Assembly (NCBI GenBank): GCA_947446855.1
Contig: CANFIH010000017.1
Location: forward strand, 1-38,730
Direction: 5' to 3'
DNA length: 38,730 bases
Source: Burkholderiales bacterium
GTDB lineage: Bacteria; Pseudomonadota; Gammaproteobacteria; Burkholderiales; Burkholderiaceae_C
The position numbers were made by a program, and so were the translations under genes. Positions 23,484 through 32,785 of this stretch are shown one piece after another (position 1 is the first letter of the stretch; every line of letters starts with the position of its first letter). A model generated the notes under the pieces. The model was not told where the DNA came from and ran no database searches. It worked only from the letters and a program-made list of their open reading frames with translations.

Positions 23484-24467
23484 TCAATTGTGAGTTTGGG
23501 ATTGCGAATTGCCAAAGCCCTGCGATTGGCTTTGCGTCTGCGTGGGCCGCAGGGTTGCGTGGGGTACAGGGTGTTCGCCCACCGGCGCCACCGTCACGCC
23601 GACGGTCAGGGTATGGCTGGCGCCGCCGTGGATCACGCCGCGCAGGGGCGAGACATCGCCGAAGTCGCGCCCGGTGGCCACGGTGACATAGTCTTCGCCC
23701 GGTGCATGCCAGCCCCAGCGGTTGTTGGTGGGGTCAAAGTCCACCCAGCGGGCGCCTTCGGGCAGATCGGGCAAAAACACGCTGACCCAGGCATGGGAGG
23801 CGTCGCTGCCGACCAGGCGCGGCTGGCCGGGGGGCGGCTGCGTCAACATGTAGCCGCTGACGTAGCGCGCCGGCAGGCTCAGCGTGCGCAGGCAGGCGAT
23901 CATGATGTGCGAGAAGTCCTGGCACACGCCCTTGCGTTGCGCCAGCGCCTGCAGCGCCGGGGTGTTGATCTGGGTGCTCTGGCTCTCGTAGGTGAATTCG
24001 GTGTGGATGCGTCGCATCAGGTCGACGCAGGCCTCCAGCAGCGGCACACCCGGCCCGAAGCTGGCGCGTGCGAAGGCCGCGAACTCGAGGTGGCGCGGCA
24101 CAAAGGGTGAGGGGTAGACGAATTCGGAGGCCGCATCAAAACGGCTGCCGGCCTGGTAGCGAAACAGCTCGCGCACCTTTTCCCAGGACAGGTCACTGTG
24201 CACGGCGCGGCTGGGCTGCGTGGCAACCAGGCTGTGCGCCACCACCGACAGCACCTCATGCGGCGTCTGCAGCGAGAAAAAGCAGCGCGTGTTGCCGTAC
24301 ACATCGTCGATATTGCGCATCTGCGCCGGCGGCGGGTTGATGTGGAGGGAAAAATCCAGCACCACCTGCGCCGCATGGGAGCGCGGCTGCATGTAGGCCA
24401 CGTGCTGCGCGGTCTCTACCGCGGGCATGTAGCGGTAGCGGGTGTCGTGGGTGACTTGCAGCAGCAT
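23484..24467 (-). CDS. Transglutaminase-like cysteine protease/amidase
   Basis: Papain-fold transglutaminase-like protein of the kind always found beside circularly permuted ATP-grasp/alpha-E ligases, where it is thought to cleave or transfer the amide product. Of 327 residues, the N-terminal beta region (1-150) begins MLLQVTHDTRYRYMPAVETAQHVAYMQPR, typical of the bacterial N-terminal domain. The catalytic core has Cys182 (GVCQDFSH), His225 (SDASHAWVSVF) and Asp245 (VDFDPTNN). No signal peptide is present. Its ATG overlaps the ligase stop codon (TGATG). The last 15-20 residues, rich in Gln and Ser (TQTQSQSQGFGNSQSQTHN), are encoded by a segment with a degenerate copy of the intergenic palindrome, so the natural C-terminus may have been extended. 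Confidence 0.88.
   Translation of the reverse strand: MLLQVTHDTRYRYMPAVETAQHVAYMQPRSHAAQVVLDFSLHINPPPAQMRNIDDVYGNTRCFFSLQTPHEVLSVVAHSLVATQPSRAVHSDLSWEKVRELFRYQAGSRFDAASEFVYPSPFVPRHLEFAAFARASFGPGVPLLEACVDLMRRIHTEFTYESQSTQINTPALQALAQRKGVCQDFSHIMIACLRTLSLPARYVSGYMLTQPPPGQPRLVGSDASHAWVSVFLPDLPEGARWVDFDPTNNRWGWHAPGEDYVTVATGRDFGDVSPLRGVIHGGASHTLTVGVTVAPVGEHPVPHATLRPTQTQSQSQGFGNSQSQTHN
23502..23515. repeat. Degenerate palindrome TTGCGAATTGCCAA, copy 4
   Basis: Differs from the 14-bp core of copies 1-3 at positions 10 and 11 (TTGCC in place of TCGC in the right arm). It lies inside the last codons of the transglutaminase gene, just ahead of the RidA gene in transcription order. Confidence 0.5.
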
Positions 24468-27097
24468 CAGGTGGTCATGCTCTGGTTGCTGTCGCCCGAA
24501 TGGGTGAAATAGGTGGTGCTGATCTCGTCCGAGACGTTGAACGCGCTGGCGCGCAGCGTGCTCAGCAGTTCCAGCAGCGAAACCGGTTCCAGCAATTCGG
24601 AGGCGTGGGCGTGGTCGCTGGAGAAGTCCCAGTCTTCCGGTGCCGGCACCTTGAGTGCCAGGGGGCTGAGCACGCCCGCCGGGCTGCCGGCCAGCTTGGC
24701 CAGACGTCCGCGCAAGGTGTGCGCCACCCAGGCCAGAGAACGCGGATTGTCCAGGTCCAGCACCAGCAGGTCGGTCAGCGCCGAGATGTCGCGGCTTTGC
24801 TGGTACTGGGCGCGGAAGGTGATGGTGCTGTCAAACAGGTCCAGCATGGCTTCAAAGCCGCCGTCGCTTTGCAGCGTGCCCAGTTCCAGTGCATTGGTCA
24901 ACGCACCAGAAAGGAACGCCAGGCGCTCCACATGGCGGCCAATGCTGAGCAGGCGCCAGCCGTCGTCGCGCGTCATGCGGTCGGTCTGTGCGCCGGTGAT
25001 GGCGGCCAGGTAATCGCTGCTGCTCTTGAGTACGCGCAGGGCCGCATTGGCCGAAAAATCGCCCTTGGCGGTGTGGGCCTGGCAGCGGGCAAACAGCTCT
25101 TCCTCGCAGCGCACGATCATGCTCCAGTGTTCTTGCGACAGGCGTTCGCGCACCGAGGAGGCGGCCATCTTCAGGGCCCGCAGGCTGTAGCCCACGCTGG
25201 TCGCGCCGCTGGTGGCACCCAGGCTGGCAATCAGGGAGCGCTCAAACACGCGCCGCGCCTGCACCGCCGAGGGCACACCGGGCAAGACCAGGGTGTTGGC
25301 CACGGCCATGTGGCTGAGCCAGTGCTGCAGCGGCACCGAGGTCTGGTTTTCGCCGCCCAGGCAGTCCAGCGTCAGGCGGGCCAGGCGTACCGAGTTTTCG
25401 GCGCGCTCGGTGTAGCGGCCCAGCCAGTACAGATGTTCGGCGGCGCGGCTGGTCACCAGGCGCTTGCGCCGGGTGGGCAGGCCGGGGTTGCTGGTGGCGT
25501 TGAGCAGGCTGCTGGTGTCGACCTCGCCTTCGGTCAGGGTCCAGACGTCGGCACTGCTGCCACCGCGCTGCATGGAGGCAATGTCCACGCTGGTGCCGGC
25601 AACGCGCGCCAGTCCGCCGGGCAGCACGCGCCAGCGCGGCTTGCCATCAGGCCCGAGTCCGTCCGACACCACAAACACGCGCAGCAGGCTGGAGCGGGTT
25701 TCCATATGGCCGGGTTTGCCGCTGCTGCCGGCTTGCCAGGTGGGCATTTGGGACAGCGGCAGATAAGCCTGCAGCGTGTGCTCCTCGCCCTGGCGCAGGA
25801 TGCGCCCGACCCAGGCGTCACGCTCCATCTGGCTCAGTCGCCTGGCAATCACCGGATCAAAGGATTCGTGGATGTTGGAGCCCGGGTAGGTGGGCATCAG
25901 CGTGTGTTCGGCCAGGTAGGGCAGCACTTCTTCCATGGCACTGTGTTCGCCGCACCACCAGGTGGCCATGGCGGGCAATTGCAGTTCCTCACCCAGCACA
26001 TGGCGGGCCAGTGCCGGCAAAAAGCCCAGCAGCGCGGGCGATTCCAGAAAGGCCGAGCCCGGCGCGTTGGCCACCAGCACATTGCCGGCGCGGATGGCTT
26101 GCAGCAGGCCGGGCACGCCCAGGGTCGAGTCGGCGCGCAGCTCCAGCGGGTCCATGTACTGGTCGTCCACCCGCTTGAGCAAGCCGTGGATAGGCACCAG
26201 ACCTTGCAGCGTCTTGAGGAACAGCCGTTCGTCGCGCACGATCAGGTCGCTGCCTTCCACCAGGGTCAGGCCCAGGTAGCGCGCCAGGTAGGCATGTTCA
26301 AAATAGGTTTCGTTATAGGGGCCCGGCGTCATCAGCGCGATGTGCGCTTCGGCACCGGCCGGACTGAAGGCCTTCAGGCTCTCCACCAGCGCGCGGTAGG
26401 TGGCTGCGAGGCGTTGCACACCCATGGTCTGAAAGGCCTGCGGAAACTGGCGCGATACGGTCAGACGGTTTTCCAGCAGGTAGCCCAGGCCCGACGGCGC
26501 CTGCGTGCGTTGCCCCACCAGCCACCACAGGCCATCGGGCCCGCGCGACAGGTCAAAGGCAGCCACATGCAGGTGCAGACCGCCGGCCGGCACCACGCCA
26601 TGCATATTGCGCAGATAGCCGGGGTGGCCGTGCACCAGCGCACCCGGCAGCAGGCCCTGTTTCAAAAAGTTTTGCGGTCCGTAAATGTCCGCCAGCACGG
26701 CCTCGAGCAGGCGCACGCGTTGCAGCACGCCGGCCTCGATATGGGCCCAGCTGGCGGCATCCACAATCAGCGGAAACAGGTCCAGCGACCAGGGGCGTTG
26801 CGGCCCCTCTTCGTCGGCATAGACGTTGTAGGTGACGCCGTTGTCGCGGATCTGGCGCTGCAGCCCGGCGTAGTGCTGATCCATGGCCGCGGCCGATTGC
26901 GCATCGGTCTGCGAGAAGAACGCCCGCCAGTGGCGGGTCAGGCCAAACTTCTCGATATGACTGCCATCAGCTGCAGCGACGCAGCCGCGCAACTCGTCAA
27001 AGTGGCCGGGCTCCGACGCGCAGCCACGCGCCAGGGCCTGCATATCGGATGCGGCGCCGGCCATGGCTTGCGGGGTAGGGTCAGTCGAAGCGTTCAA
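24467..27097 (-). CDS. Circularly permuted ATP-grasp / alpha-E fusion ligase
   Basis: Predicted amidoligase that would form a peptide-like bond with ATP; the product is unknown. Of 876 residues, the circularly permuted ATP-grasp domain covers about 70-535 (NGVTYNVYADEEGPQRPWSLDLFPLIV, MTPGPYNETYFEHAYLARYLGLTLVEGSDL, ANAPGSAFLESPAL). The alpha-E domain starts near 550 with TSRAAEHLYWLGRYTERAENSVRLARL and runs to the C-terminus. In many genomes these are two separate genes; here they are fused. The predicted start is a TTG at 27097; an in-frame ATG at 27064 is the alternative, and neither has a good ribosome-binding site. It lies 36 bases after the ParA-like gene and overlaps the transglutaminase by one base. 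Family role comes from published comparative genomics, not from biochemistry. Confidence 0.88.
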   Translation of the reverse strand: MNASTDPTPQAMAGAASDMQALARGCASEPGHFDELRGCVAAADGSHIEKFGLTRHWRAFFSQTDAQSAAAMDQHYAGLQRQIRDNGVTYNVYADEEGPQRPWSLDLFPLIVDAASWAHIEAGVLQRVRLLEAVLADIYGPQNFLKQGLLPGALVHGHPGYLRNMHGVVPAGGLHLHVAAFDLSRGPDGLWWLVGQRTQAPSGLGYLLENRLTVSRQFPQAFQTMGVQRLAATYRALVESLKAFSPAGAEAHIALMTPGPYNETYFEHAYLARYLGLTLVEGSDLIVRDERLFLKTLQGLVPIHGLLKRVDDQYMDPLELRADSTLGVPGLLQAIRAGNVLVANAPGSAFLESPALLGFLPALARHVLGEELQLPAMATWWCGEHSAMEEVLPYLAEHTLMPTYPGSNIHESFDPVIARRLSQMERDAWVGRILRQGEEHTLQAYLPLSQMPTWQAGSSGKPGHMETRSSLLRVFVVSDGLGPDGKPRWRVLPGGLARVAGTSVDIASMQRGGSSADVWTLTEGEVDTSSLLNATSNPGLPTRRKRLVTSRAAEHLYWLGRYTERAENSVRLARLTLDCLGGENQTSVPLQHWLSHMAVANTLVLPGVPSAVQARRVFERSLIASLGATSGATSVGYSLRALKMAASSVRERLSQEHWSMIVRCEEELFARCQAHTAKGDFSANAALRVLKSSSDYLAAITGAQTDRMTRDDGWRLLSIGRHVERLAFLSGALTNALELGTLQSDGGFEAMLDLFDSTITFRAQYQQSRDISALTDLLVLDLDNPRSLAWVAHTLRGRLAKLAGSPAGVLSPLALKVPAPEDWDFSSDHAHASELLEPVSLLELLSTLRASAFNVSDEISTTYFTHSGDSNQSMTT

Positions 27098-27133
27098 GGC
27101 TCAGAGTATGCCAGTGGCAACAGGCCCCAAGCC

Positions 27134-27841
27134 TCAGGACAGCGGCAAAGTTTCGAATGTGCCGTAGGCTCCCTTGAGCCAGCTCTTGACCCGCTGGCGC
27201 TCCAGCATCCCCAGGGCATCTTCCCCTGATTTGGTATTGACGGCAGCCCAGAAGCTGGCGTTTTGGCGGTCGATCTTGCGCATGCTGGCTTCATGCAGTT
27301 GCGCCAGCGTAATGACCTGGGCACCCAGTTCCAGCGCTCTTTGCATGGCGGCGGATTCGTCGAGTTGCGTGAAGTCGCTGCCACGGCCCTGGTTTTTGAC
27401 GATGATGTAGTTGGGGCCTTCGCCGTAGGTGCTGAGCAGACGGCCCAGCAGGTCAACCGTGTCCTTGCCGGCATCGGCCAGATGCCAGAAGTTGACGGTA
27501 ATGCCCATCTCGGCCATCAGGGGGATGAGTTCGGATTCGCGAATCCAGCGCGACAGCGGGGCTGCGGTTTGCGCTGCCAGATCGACGATCACGCTATGGA
27601 TGTGGCCGTCTTCGGTCGGTGTTTCGAACTCGCCGACGATCATGTCCAGTCCTTCAAAACTGTCCACCACCACGGGGGAGGCGTATTCCGAATAAAAGCG
27701 CGTGAACGAGGTGTGCGAGCGGTCGGTGTCGAAGCCGGTAAAGGGCTGGCCCTTGTCAATGAAGTACTGGGCGAGCAGACGCGCAGCGACCGATTTTCCG
27801 ACGCCGCCTTTTTCGCCGCCGATGAAATTGAGAGAGGGCAT
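27134..27841 (-). CDS. ParA/MinD-like P-loop ATPase
   Basis: A 235-residue ATPase of the ParA/MinD class. The deviant Walker A is GGEKGGVGKSVAARLLAQYF at the N-terminus, with the signature lysine (KGGVGKS). FDTDRSHTSFTRFY and VIVDLAAQTAAPLSRW follow, corresponding to the switch and Walker B regions. The ATG at 27841 has AGGAAA about 7 bases upstream. No ParB partner or centromere-like repeat is near. It lies directly before the ATP-grasp/alpha-E gene (36 bases, same strand), so it may be the first gene of that operon. It could position a complex in the cell or be an unlinked orphan; the sequence does not decide. Confidence 0.75.
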   Translation of the reverse strand: MPSLNFIGGEKGGVGKSVAARLLAQYFIDKGQPFTGFDTDRSHTSFTRFYSEYASPVVVDSFEGLDMIVGEFETPTEDGHIHSVIVDLAAQTAAPLSRWIRESELIPLMAEMGITVNFWHLADAGKDTVDLLGRLLSTYGEGPNYIIVKNQGRGSDFTQLDESAAMQRALELGAQVITLAQLHEASMRKIDRQNASFWAAVNTKSGEDALGMLERQRVKSWLKGAYGTFETLPLS

Positions 27842-27981
27842 GATATTTCCTGTGTGCTGAAAGATTGATGCGATACAAAGCAAGTAGCGTGCAAGGTTAA
27901 CCGCTAATCACCCCGAATTTGCCCCTGGCGCCAGCGAACTATTGCCTGCGTACCGTGCGCTGGGCGGCCCGGGGTGCAGGA

Positions 27982-30273
27982 TCAGGCGCAGGCCGGGGGC
28001 CCGCAGTCCTGCTGGCGGGCGAAGGCGCGCAGGCTGGCGGCGGCCTGCTCAAACTCCAGCGCCGCCAGATGCTGGGCCACCGGCTCCAGCGCTGCCGCTG
28101 CGGGGCTGGAGGCCAAGACCTCACGCAGGTGGTGGAAGTGCTGTATGGCGTCGAACATATGCTGGTCCAGCAGGGGTAGCAAGTCTTTCAGAATGTCGGC
28201 CGCGGCTTGCCGCTGCGCCACATCCATGCGGACGTCCACCGCCCTTGCCACATCGCGGTGCAGCGGCGCGTCGGGCAGCCAGCGCAGCAGCACGTGGGTC
28301 AGTTCCTTGAAGTTCAGCGGCTTGGCCAGGAAATCGTCCATGCCTGCCTGCTCGCATTGCGCGCGGTCTTGCGCGTAAGCATTGGCGGTCAAGGCCACGA
28401 TGGGCAGTCTGCGCCAGCCGCGCGCGGCCTCCAGGGCGCGTATCGCTTGCGTGGACTGCAGGCCGTCCATCTCGGGCATACGCAAATCCATCAACACCAG
28501 GTCAAACGGCCGGCCCGCAGCGATGGCCTCCAGCGCCTGCCGGCCATCGGTCACAAACTCCGTTTGCAGCCCCAGTTTGGTCAGCGCCAGCTCCGCAATC
28601 CGGATGTTGAGCGGGGTGTCTTCCGCCACCAGAATACGCCCGCTGAACCGGCTGGGCGGCAGTGCAGGGTAGTGCGACTGGCCCGCTGCAAGCGCCGCGC
28701 CGGAGGTGAGGTGGGCGTTTTCCAGCGGCGCGGGATTGGCGACTTCCGCCTGTACGCTAAACCAGAAGCGCGACCCTTCGCCGTCCCGGCTTTCCACCCC
28801 CGTTTCACCGTGCATCAGCTCGGCCAGGCTGTTCACAATGGCCAGGCCCAGGCCGGTGCCGCCATGCTGGCGTGTGCTGGAGTCATCCATCTGGGAAAAC
28901 GGCTTGAACAAGATATGCAGCTTGTCCGCGGGAATGCCATTACCGCTGTCGCTCACGGAAAACTCCAGCGTGGCGCTGCTGCCGATGCGCCGCACTTCGC
29001 GCACCGCCACCCGCACGCCGCCGCTGCTGGTGAACTTGATGCCATTGTTGATCAGGTTGGCCAGCATCTGGCGCAGCCGTTCCGGGTCGACCATGTAGAG
29101 GGCGTCGTCGGGCAACTCGTGTTCGATCTGCAGGCTGAGCAGCTTGTTGCGTGCGGTTTCTGCGAACAGTTCCACGCATTCACGCAGCAGCTGGTTCGGC
29201 CGGGTGGCCACCGGGTGCATGGTGAGCTTGCCGGCCTCCACCTTGGACAGGTCCAGGATGTCGTTCAGCAGGGTCAGCAAGGTCTGGCCCGAGCTCATCA
29301 GTACCCGGGTGCAATCCTTGACGGCGGATTGCGACAGCTGGTGGTCTTCCAGAATCTGGGCCATGCCCAGGATGCCGTTCATGGGCGTGCGGATTTCGTG
29401 GCTCATCGTGGCCAGAAAGCGCGACTTGGCAATGTTGGCAGCCTCCGCCTGTTCTTTGGCGCGCTCCAGTTGCTGGTAGGCGCTTTTGAACTGGCGCGAG
29501 AAATACAGGCCCATGCCCATCACCGAAAACACCACCACCAGCACCATGGCCCACTGGGTGCGCCGCAGGTTGGACTGCTGCTGGTCCAGCTGCGCTTCCA
29601 GGGCGCTGAGCTGGTTCTGGCTGTCAAAAAACTGCCGGTTGGCGTTCTCATTCATGCGAAAGAAGAACGAGGGCAGCACCTTGTATTGCGCGTTGACCGC
29701 TTCCTGGGCCTCGGCCAGGCAGGGTAAGGGGGGCTCGGTACAGGCGTCGCGGCGGCTGAGCAAGGTAAGCGCCTGTTTTGCGCGCGGGCGGATCTGGTCG
29801 ACAAAGGGTGCCAGCTCGATCACCGCAATCGGCGTTTCGTGGCTTGCCTGTGCGGCATTGAAATGCACCGAACGCACCATCTCGTCGGCGCCGAAGAGAT
29901 TGAGTGCGAGCACCTGCTTGACGGTGCCACCCTTGGACAGCACCTGCAGGTAGTCTTCGAGCTGGTCCGCCGCCTGGTCGATTTCCCGCAGCAAGCGTTG
30001 GTGGGGGGCGTCGCCCGTGGTGGCCGCCATCTGGTAGACCGTGCCTTCGATTTGACGCAAGGTATTGACGACTTGCTCGCCAATGAACAGGTGGGCCCGC
30101 TCGTTGACGAGCCGCTTGTCCAGGTCGTCAATCAGGCGCTGAAAAACCAGGCTGATGAGTACCACCACCAGAAAGCCACCAAAAAAGGTGGACAACATGA
30201 CCATCGCGGTGCGATTGACCACGCGCCCCGGGTTCCGGTCCTCGGTTTGCAGCGGGGATGGCTGCTTGCTCAA
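27982..30273 (-). CDS. Hybrid histidine kinase with periplasmic sensor
   Basis: A 763-residue membrane kinase. Transmembrane segment 1 lies at about 23-45, then a largely helical periplasmic domain of about 190 residues with a Cys pair in [17 protein letters not shown], then transmembrane segment 2 at about 240-260. The HisKA domain has [10 protein letters not shown] (His292), followed by an ATPase domain ([31 protein letters not shown]) and a receiver domain with [12 protein letters not shown] (Asp596) and a conserved KPL lysine loop. The last 100 residues are helical, without a clear phosphotransfer histidine motif. The start is TTG at 30273, overlapping the stop of the binding-protein gene (TTGA); it is the third gene of the operon. 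A helical sensor beside a binding-protein gene resembles the TorS/TorT pair, so the binding protein probably presents ligand to it. Confidence 0.88.
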   Translation of the reverse strand: MSKQPSPLQTEDRNPGRVVNRTAMVMLSTFFGGFLVVVLISLVFQRLIDDLDKRLVNERAHLFIGEQVVNTLRQIEGTVYQMAATTGDAPHQRLLREIDQAADQLEDYLQVLSKGGTVKQVLALNLFGADEMVRSVHFNAAQASHETPIAVIELAPFVDQIRPRAKQALTLLSRRDACTEPPLPCLAEAQEAVNAQYKVLPSFFFRMNENANRQFFDSQNQLSALEAQLDQQQSNLRRTQWAMVLVVVFSVMGMGLYFSRQFKSAYQQLERAKEQAEAANIAKSRFLATMSHEIRTPMNGILGMAQILEDHQLSQSAVKDCTRVLMSSGQTLLTLLNDILDLSKVEAGKLTMHPVATRPNQLLRECVELFAETARNKLLSLQIEHELPDDALYMVDPERLRQMLANLINNGIKFTSSGGVRVAVREVRRIGSSATLEFSVSDSGNGIPADKLHILFKPFSQMDDSSTRQHGGTGLGLAIVNSLAELMHGETGVESRDGEGSRFWFSVQAEVANPAPLENAHLTSGAALAAGQSHYPALPPSRFSGRILVAEDTPLNIRIAELALTKLGLQTEFVTDGRQALEAIAAGRPFDLVLMDLRMPEMDGLQSTQAIRALEAARGWRRLPIVALTANAYAQDRAQCEQAGMDDFLAKPLNFKELTHVLLRWLPDAPLHRDVARAVDVRMDVAQRQAAADILKDLLPLLDQHMFDAIQHFHHLREVLASSPAAAALEPVAQHLAALEFEQAAASLRAFARQQDCGPPACA

Positions 30274-31052
30274 AGCTTGCCTGTGCTGTCCAGGAAGCCG
30301 AATTTGCGGAACACTTCCTGGCCTTCATTGGACGCTACATAGTCAATGAACTTGCGCGCCATTTGCGGATTTTTGGAGAATGTGAGCTGGATCAGCAGCA
30401 ATGCCTGGGGCACGGACAGGCGCGGGTCCAGGTCGATGGCGTCCATGAACGGGGCGTTGTCCGGAAAGTAGGCGGTGGCGCGCCAGCTCAGCGCCACATC
30501 GGCGTCGCGGCGCTTGAAGCTCAGCGCCAGCGAGCGCGAATCCGGCATCATGAAGGCGGCCTTTTTGACGGCCTTCGGATACATCTTGAATTTGTCCAGC
30601 AATTGCTTGGTTTCCTGGCCTACGCTGCCGCTTTCGGCGTTGCCGATGACCAGGACCAGATCGTCGCGCAGCAACTCGTTCAACTCGGGCTTGACCTTTT
30701 TCGGGTTGCCTTTTTGCACGAACAGGGCCAACTGGTTGTAGCCCACCAGTTTGAAGTCGCCCAGCAGACCTTCGGCCTTGTGCTTGTCCAGGTAGGAGGG
30801 CTCACCCGGAAAGTAGATGTCGCCCTGTTGCGCCTTTTTGGCGCTTTGGTACAGGTCTTCCGAGCCCCCCTGGGCAATGCGGATGCTGACCTTTTCACGT
30901 TGCTCAAAGCTGCGCGCCAATTCGGTGATGGGGCGCACCATGGTGATGCCGCAGTAAATCAGCATGCCTTGGTCTTGTGCCCAGGCAGCACACGAAATCA
31001 GGCTGGTGGCACAGGCCGCCAGGACGGAGCGGTAGAAGGAGTTGATGGTCAT
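30270..31052 (-). CDS. Periplasmic substrate-binding protein (ModA-like)
   Basis: A 260-residue exported protein. The signal peptide is [26 protein letters not shown] with cleavage after AWA. The mature part has the type II binding-protein pattern ([61 protein letters not shown]), as in molybdate/anion-binding ModA proteins. No ABC permease or ATPase gene is adjacent. Its ATG overlaps the stop of the receiver-kinase gene (ATGA), and its stop overlaps the TTG start of the hybrid kinase. It therefore most likely serves as the periplasmic ligand sensor of the two-component system, not as part of a transporter. Ligand unknown; an oxyanion is only a guess from the family. Confidence 0.82.
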   Translation of the reverse strand: MTINSFYRSVLAACATSLISCAAWAQDQGMLIYCGITMVRPITELARSFEQREKVSIRIAQGGSEDLYQSAKKAQQGDIYFPGEPSYLDKHKAEGLLGDFKLVGYNQLALFVQKGNPKKVKPELNELLRDDLVLVIGNAESGSVGQETKQLLDKFKMYPKAVKKAAFMMPDSRSLALSFKRRDADVALSWRATAYFPDNAPFMDAIDLDPRLSVPQALLLIQLTFSKNPQMARKFIDYVASNEGQEVFRKFGFLDSTGKL

Positions 31053-32545
31053 AGGTGGTTTTCTATTGCAGTGTGCGTTCCCAGCGCGTCTTGCAGCACG
31101 GCCTGCGCACTTTTGAAGTCATAAGCGTTCAGGGCTTCCGCAAACAGGCTGACCCGGTCGCCCAGAAACGGGCTGATCAATGCGCTGGAGTCTTCCCAGG
31201 TCTCGAAGGTGCGGAAGTCGCCCGCGCCGAGCAGGCTGTGCAGCCGTTTGACCGCTCCCCATACATCCGGGTCACGCACCGGATGGAAAGGACCATCTGC
31301 CTCTGAAGCCGGTGGCAGGCGCGGGTCGGGCTCGGTCGCGCCGTTGAGCGTCAGCTGCAGGCGGATCCAGAAGCGGCTGCCCTGGCCCGGCCGGCTGTCC
31401 ACTCCGATGCTGCCCCCCATGGTGGTTGCCAGATGCTTGCTTAATGCCAGGCCAATGCCAATGCCACCGTGCGGGCGTGTCAGTGAGTCGTCAAGCACGG
31501 AGAAATTCTTGAACAGACTGTCCAGGTCTTGTGGCGCAATGCCGATGCCCTGGTCTTCCACTTCAAAGCGCAGTAGCCGCATATCACCTTGCTGGCGCTC
31601 CAGCACGACGCGCTGCGTAATGCGCCCCTGTGTGGAGAACTTGATGGCGTTGCCGACAAAGTGCTCCAGCACCTGTTTCAGTCGGGACGGCGTACCGCAC
31701 AGCAGATTGGGCAAGGCCGGGTCGATCTCCTTGACCAACTCCAGTCCCTTGGTCTGCGCCTTGGCGCTAAAGCGCGCTTCCACCAGGGTGAGCAGCGTTT
31801 CGGGCGAGAACGTGTAGCAGCCCGACTGGGGCGCTTCGATGGCTTCGGCCTCGCTTTTGGAGACCTGCAGGATGTCTTCAATCATGGCCAGCAACTGTTT
31901 GCCGGCATTGGCGATCTTGCCGCATTTGTCCTTGTGCGCGGGATCCTCCACCTTTTGCAGCAGCAGGCTGTTCATGCCCAGCATGATGCCCAGCGGCGTT
32001 CGCAATTCGTGGCTCATATTGGCCAGAAACGCGCTTTTCGCCCGGTTGGCCACTTCGGCTGCATTGCGCGCAGCCATCAGGTCCAGGGTGCGCGAAGCCA
32101 CCAGTTCTTCCAGCCGGTTGCGGTGCTGCTCCACTTCGCGGCGCAGCGCTTCGCGCTCCACCAGATTGCGTATGCGTTGTCGCGCGATCTCGATATTCAC
32201 CGGCTTGTGCAGGTAATCTGCGGCGCCGAATTCCAGACCCCTGACCTCGGACAGGTGGTCCGTGAGCGCGGTGACAAAGATCACCGGAATACCTGCCAGT
32301 GCCGGGTTGGCCCTGAGCAGGCGGCAGGTTTCATAGCCGTCCATCTCCGGCATCATCACGTCCAGCAAAATCAGGTCGGGCAGGGTGGCCTCGGCCATGG
32401 CCAGGCCGGCGGCACCCGATGCGGCGAGTTGGAAGCTGAATTCGCTGGACAAGGCGGCTGCCAGCACCAGCAGGTTGGCCGGTATGTCGTCGATGGCGAG
32501 TATCCTGGGACGGGTTTCCTGCCTCTGACTTGCGATCGAATTCAT
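31049..32545 (-). CDS. Receiver domain-histidine kinase fusion (soluble)
   Basis: A 498-residue protein without membrane segments. An N-terminal receiver domain (about 12-130) has RILAIDDIPANLL, phospho-acceptor Asp62 (LILLDVMMPEMDG) and Lys114 (LHKPVN). A coiled-coil linker follows (130-165), then the HisKA domain with LANMSHELRTP (His179) and an ATPase domain (GNAIKFSTQG, DQGIGIAP, GGIGIGLALS). The C-terminal 90 residues have no recognised motif. Receiver-first kinases often take phosphate from an upstream hybrid kinase, here plausibly the last gene of the same operon. The ATG at 32545 is chosen because the receiver starts a dozen residues later; another ATG at 32608 would add 21 residues. 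First gene of the three-gene operon, divergent from the K+ channel gene. Confidence 0.87.
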   Translation of the reverse strand: MNSIASQRQETRPRILAIDDIPANLLVLAAALSSEFSFQLAASGAAGLAMAEATLPDLILLDVMMPEMDGYETCRLLRANPALAGIPVIFVTALTDHLSEVRGLEFGAADYLHKPVNIEIARQRIRNLVEREALRREVEQHRNRLEELVASRTLDLMAARNAAEVANRAKSAFLANMSHELRTPLGIMLGMNSLLLQKVEDPAHKDKCGKIANAGKQLLAMIEDILQVSKSEAEAIEAPQSGCYTFSPETLLTLVEARFSAKAQTKGLELVKEIDPALPNLLCGTPSRLKQVLEHFVGNAIKFSTQGRITQRVVLERQQGDMRLLRFEVEDQGIGIAPQDLDSLFKNFSVLDDSLTRPHGGIGIGLALSKHLATTMGGSIGVDSRPGQGSRFWIRLQLTLNGATEPDPRLPPASEADGPFHPVRDPDVWGAVKRLHSLLGAGDFRTFETWEDSSALISPFLGDRVSLFAEALNAYDFKSAQAVLQDALGTHTAIENHL

Positions 32546-32785
32546 CTGCGCCGGTGCCTTGTTTTTTTGACAAAAGAATGATGGTGGGTCGGGCCGTTTC
32601 CGGCCCATCCCGCTTGAACCTGCAAGCTGTTTTTCAGATTATCGCCGGTGACCCCAGCCTGCGGCCTATAGTTTGTGGGCCCTGGCCCAAGGTGCCCTGG
32701 CGGGTACGCAGGTCGCGGGCTTGAAAACCGCGCGCGCAAGCGCTTACAGTACGCGAAGAATCAAAACAATAATTCGTTCGACTTC

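Noticed and set aside
24500..27229. Plus-strand ORF of 909 codons opposite the ATP-grasp/alpha-E gene
   Set aside because: Composition (His, Gln, Gly, Arg rich) is typical of antisense reading in high-GC DNA; the minus strand has clear conserved domains across the same interval.
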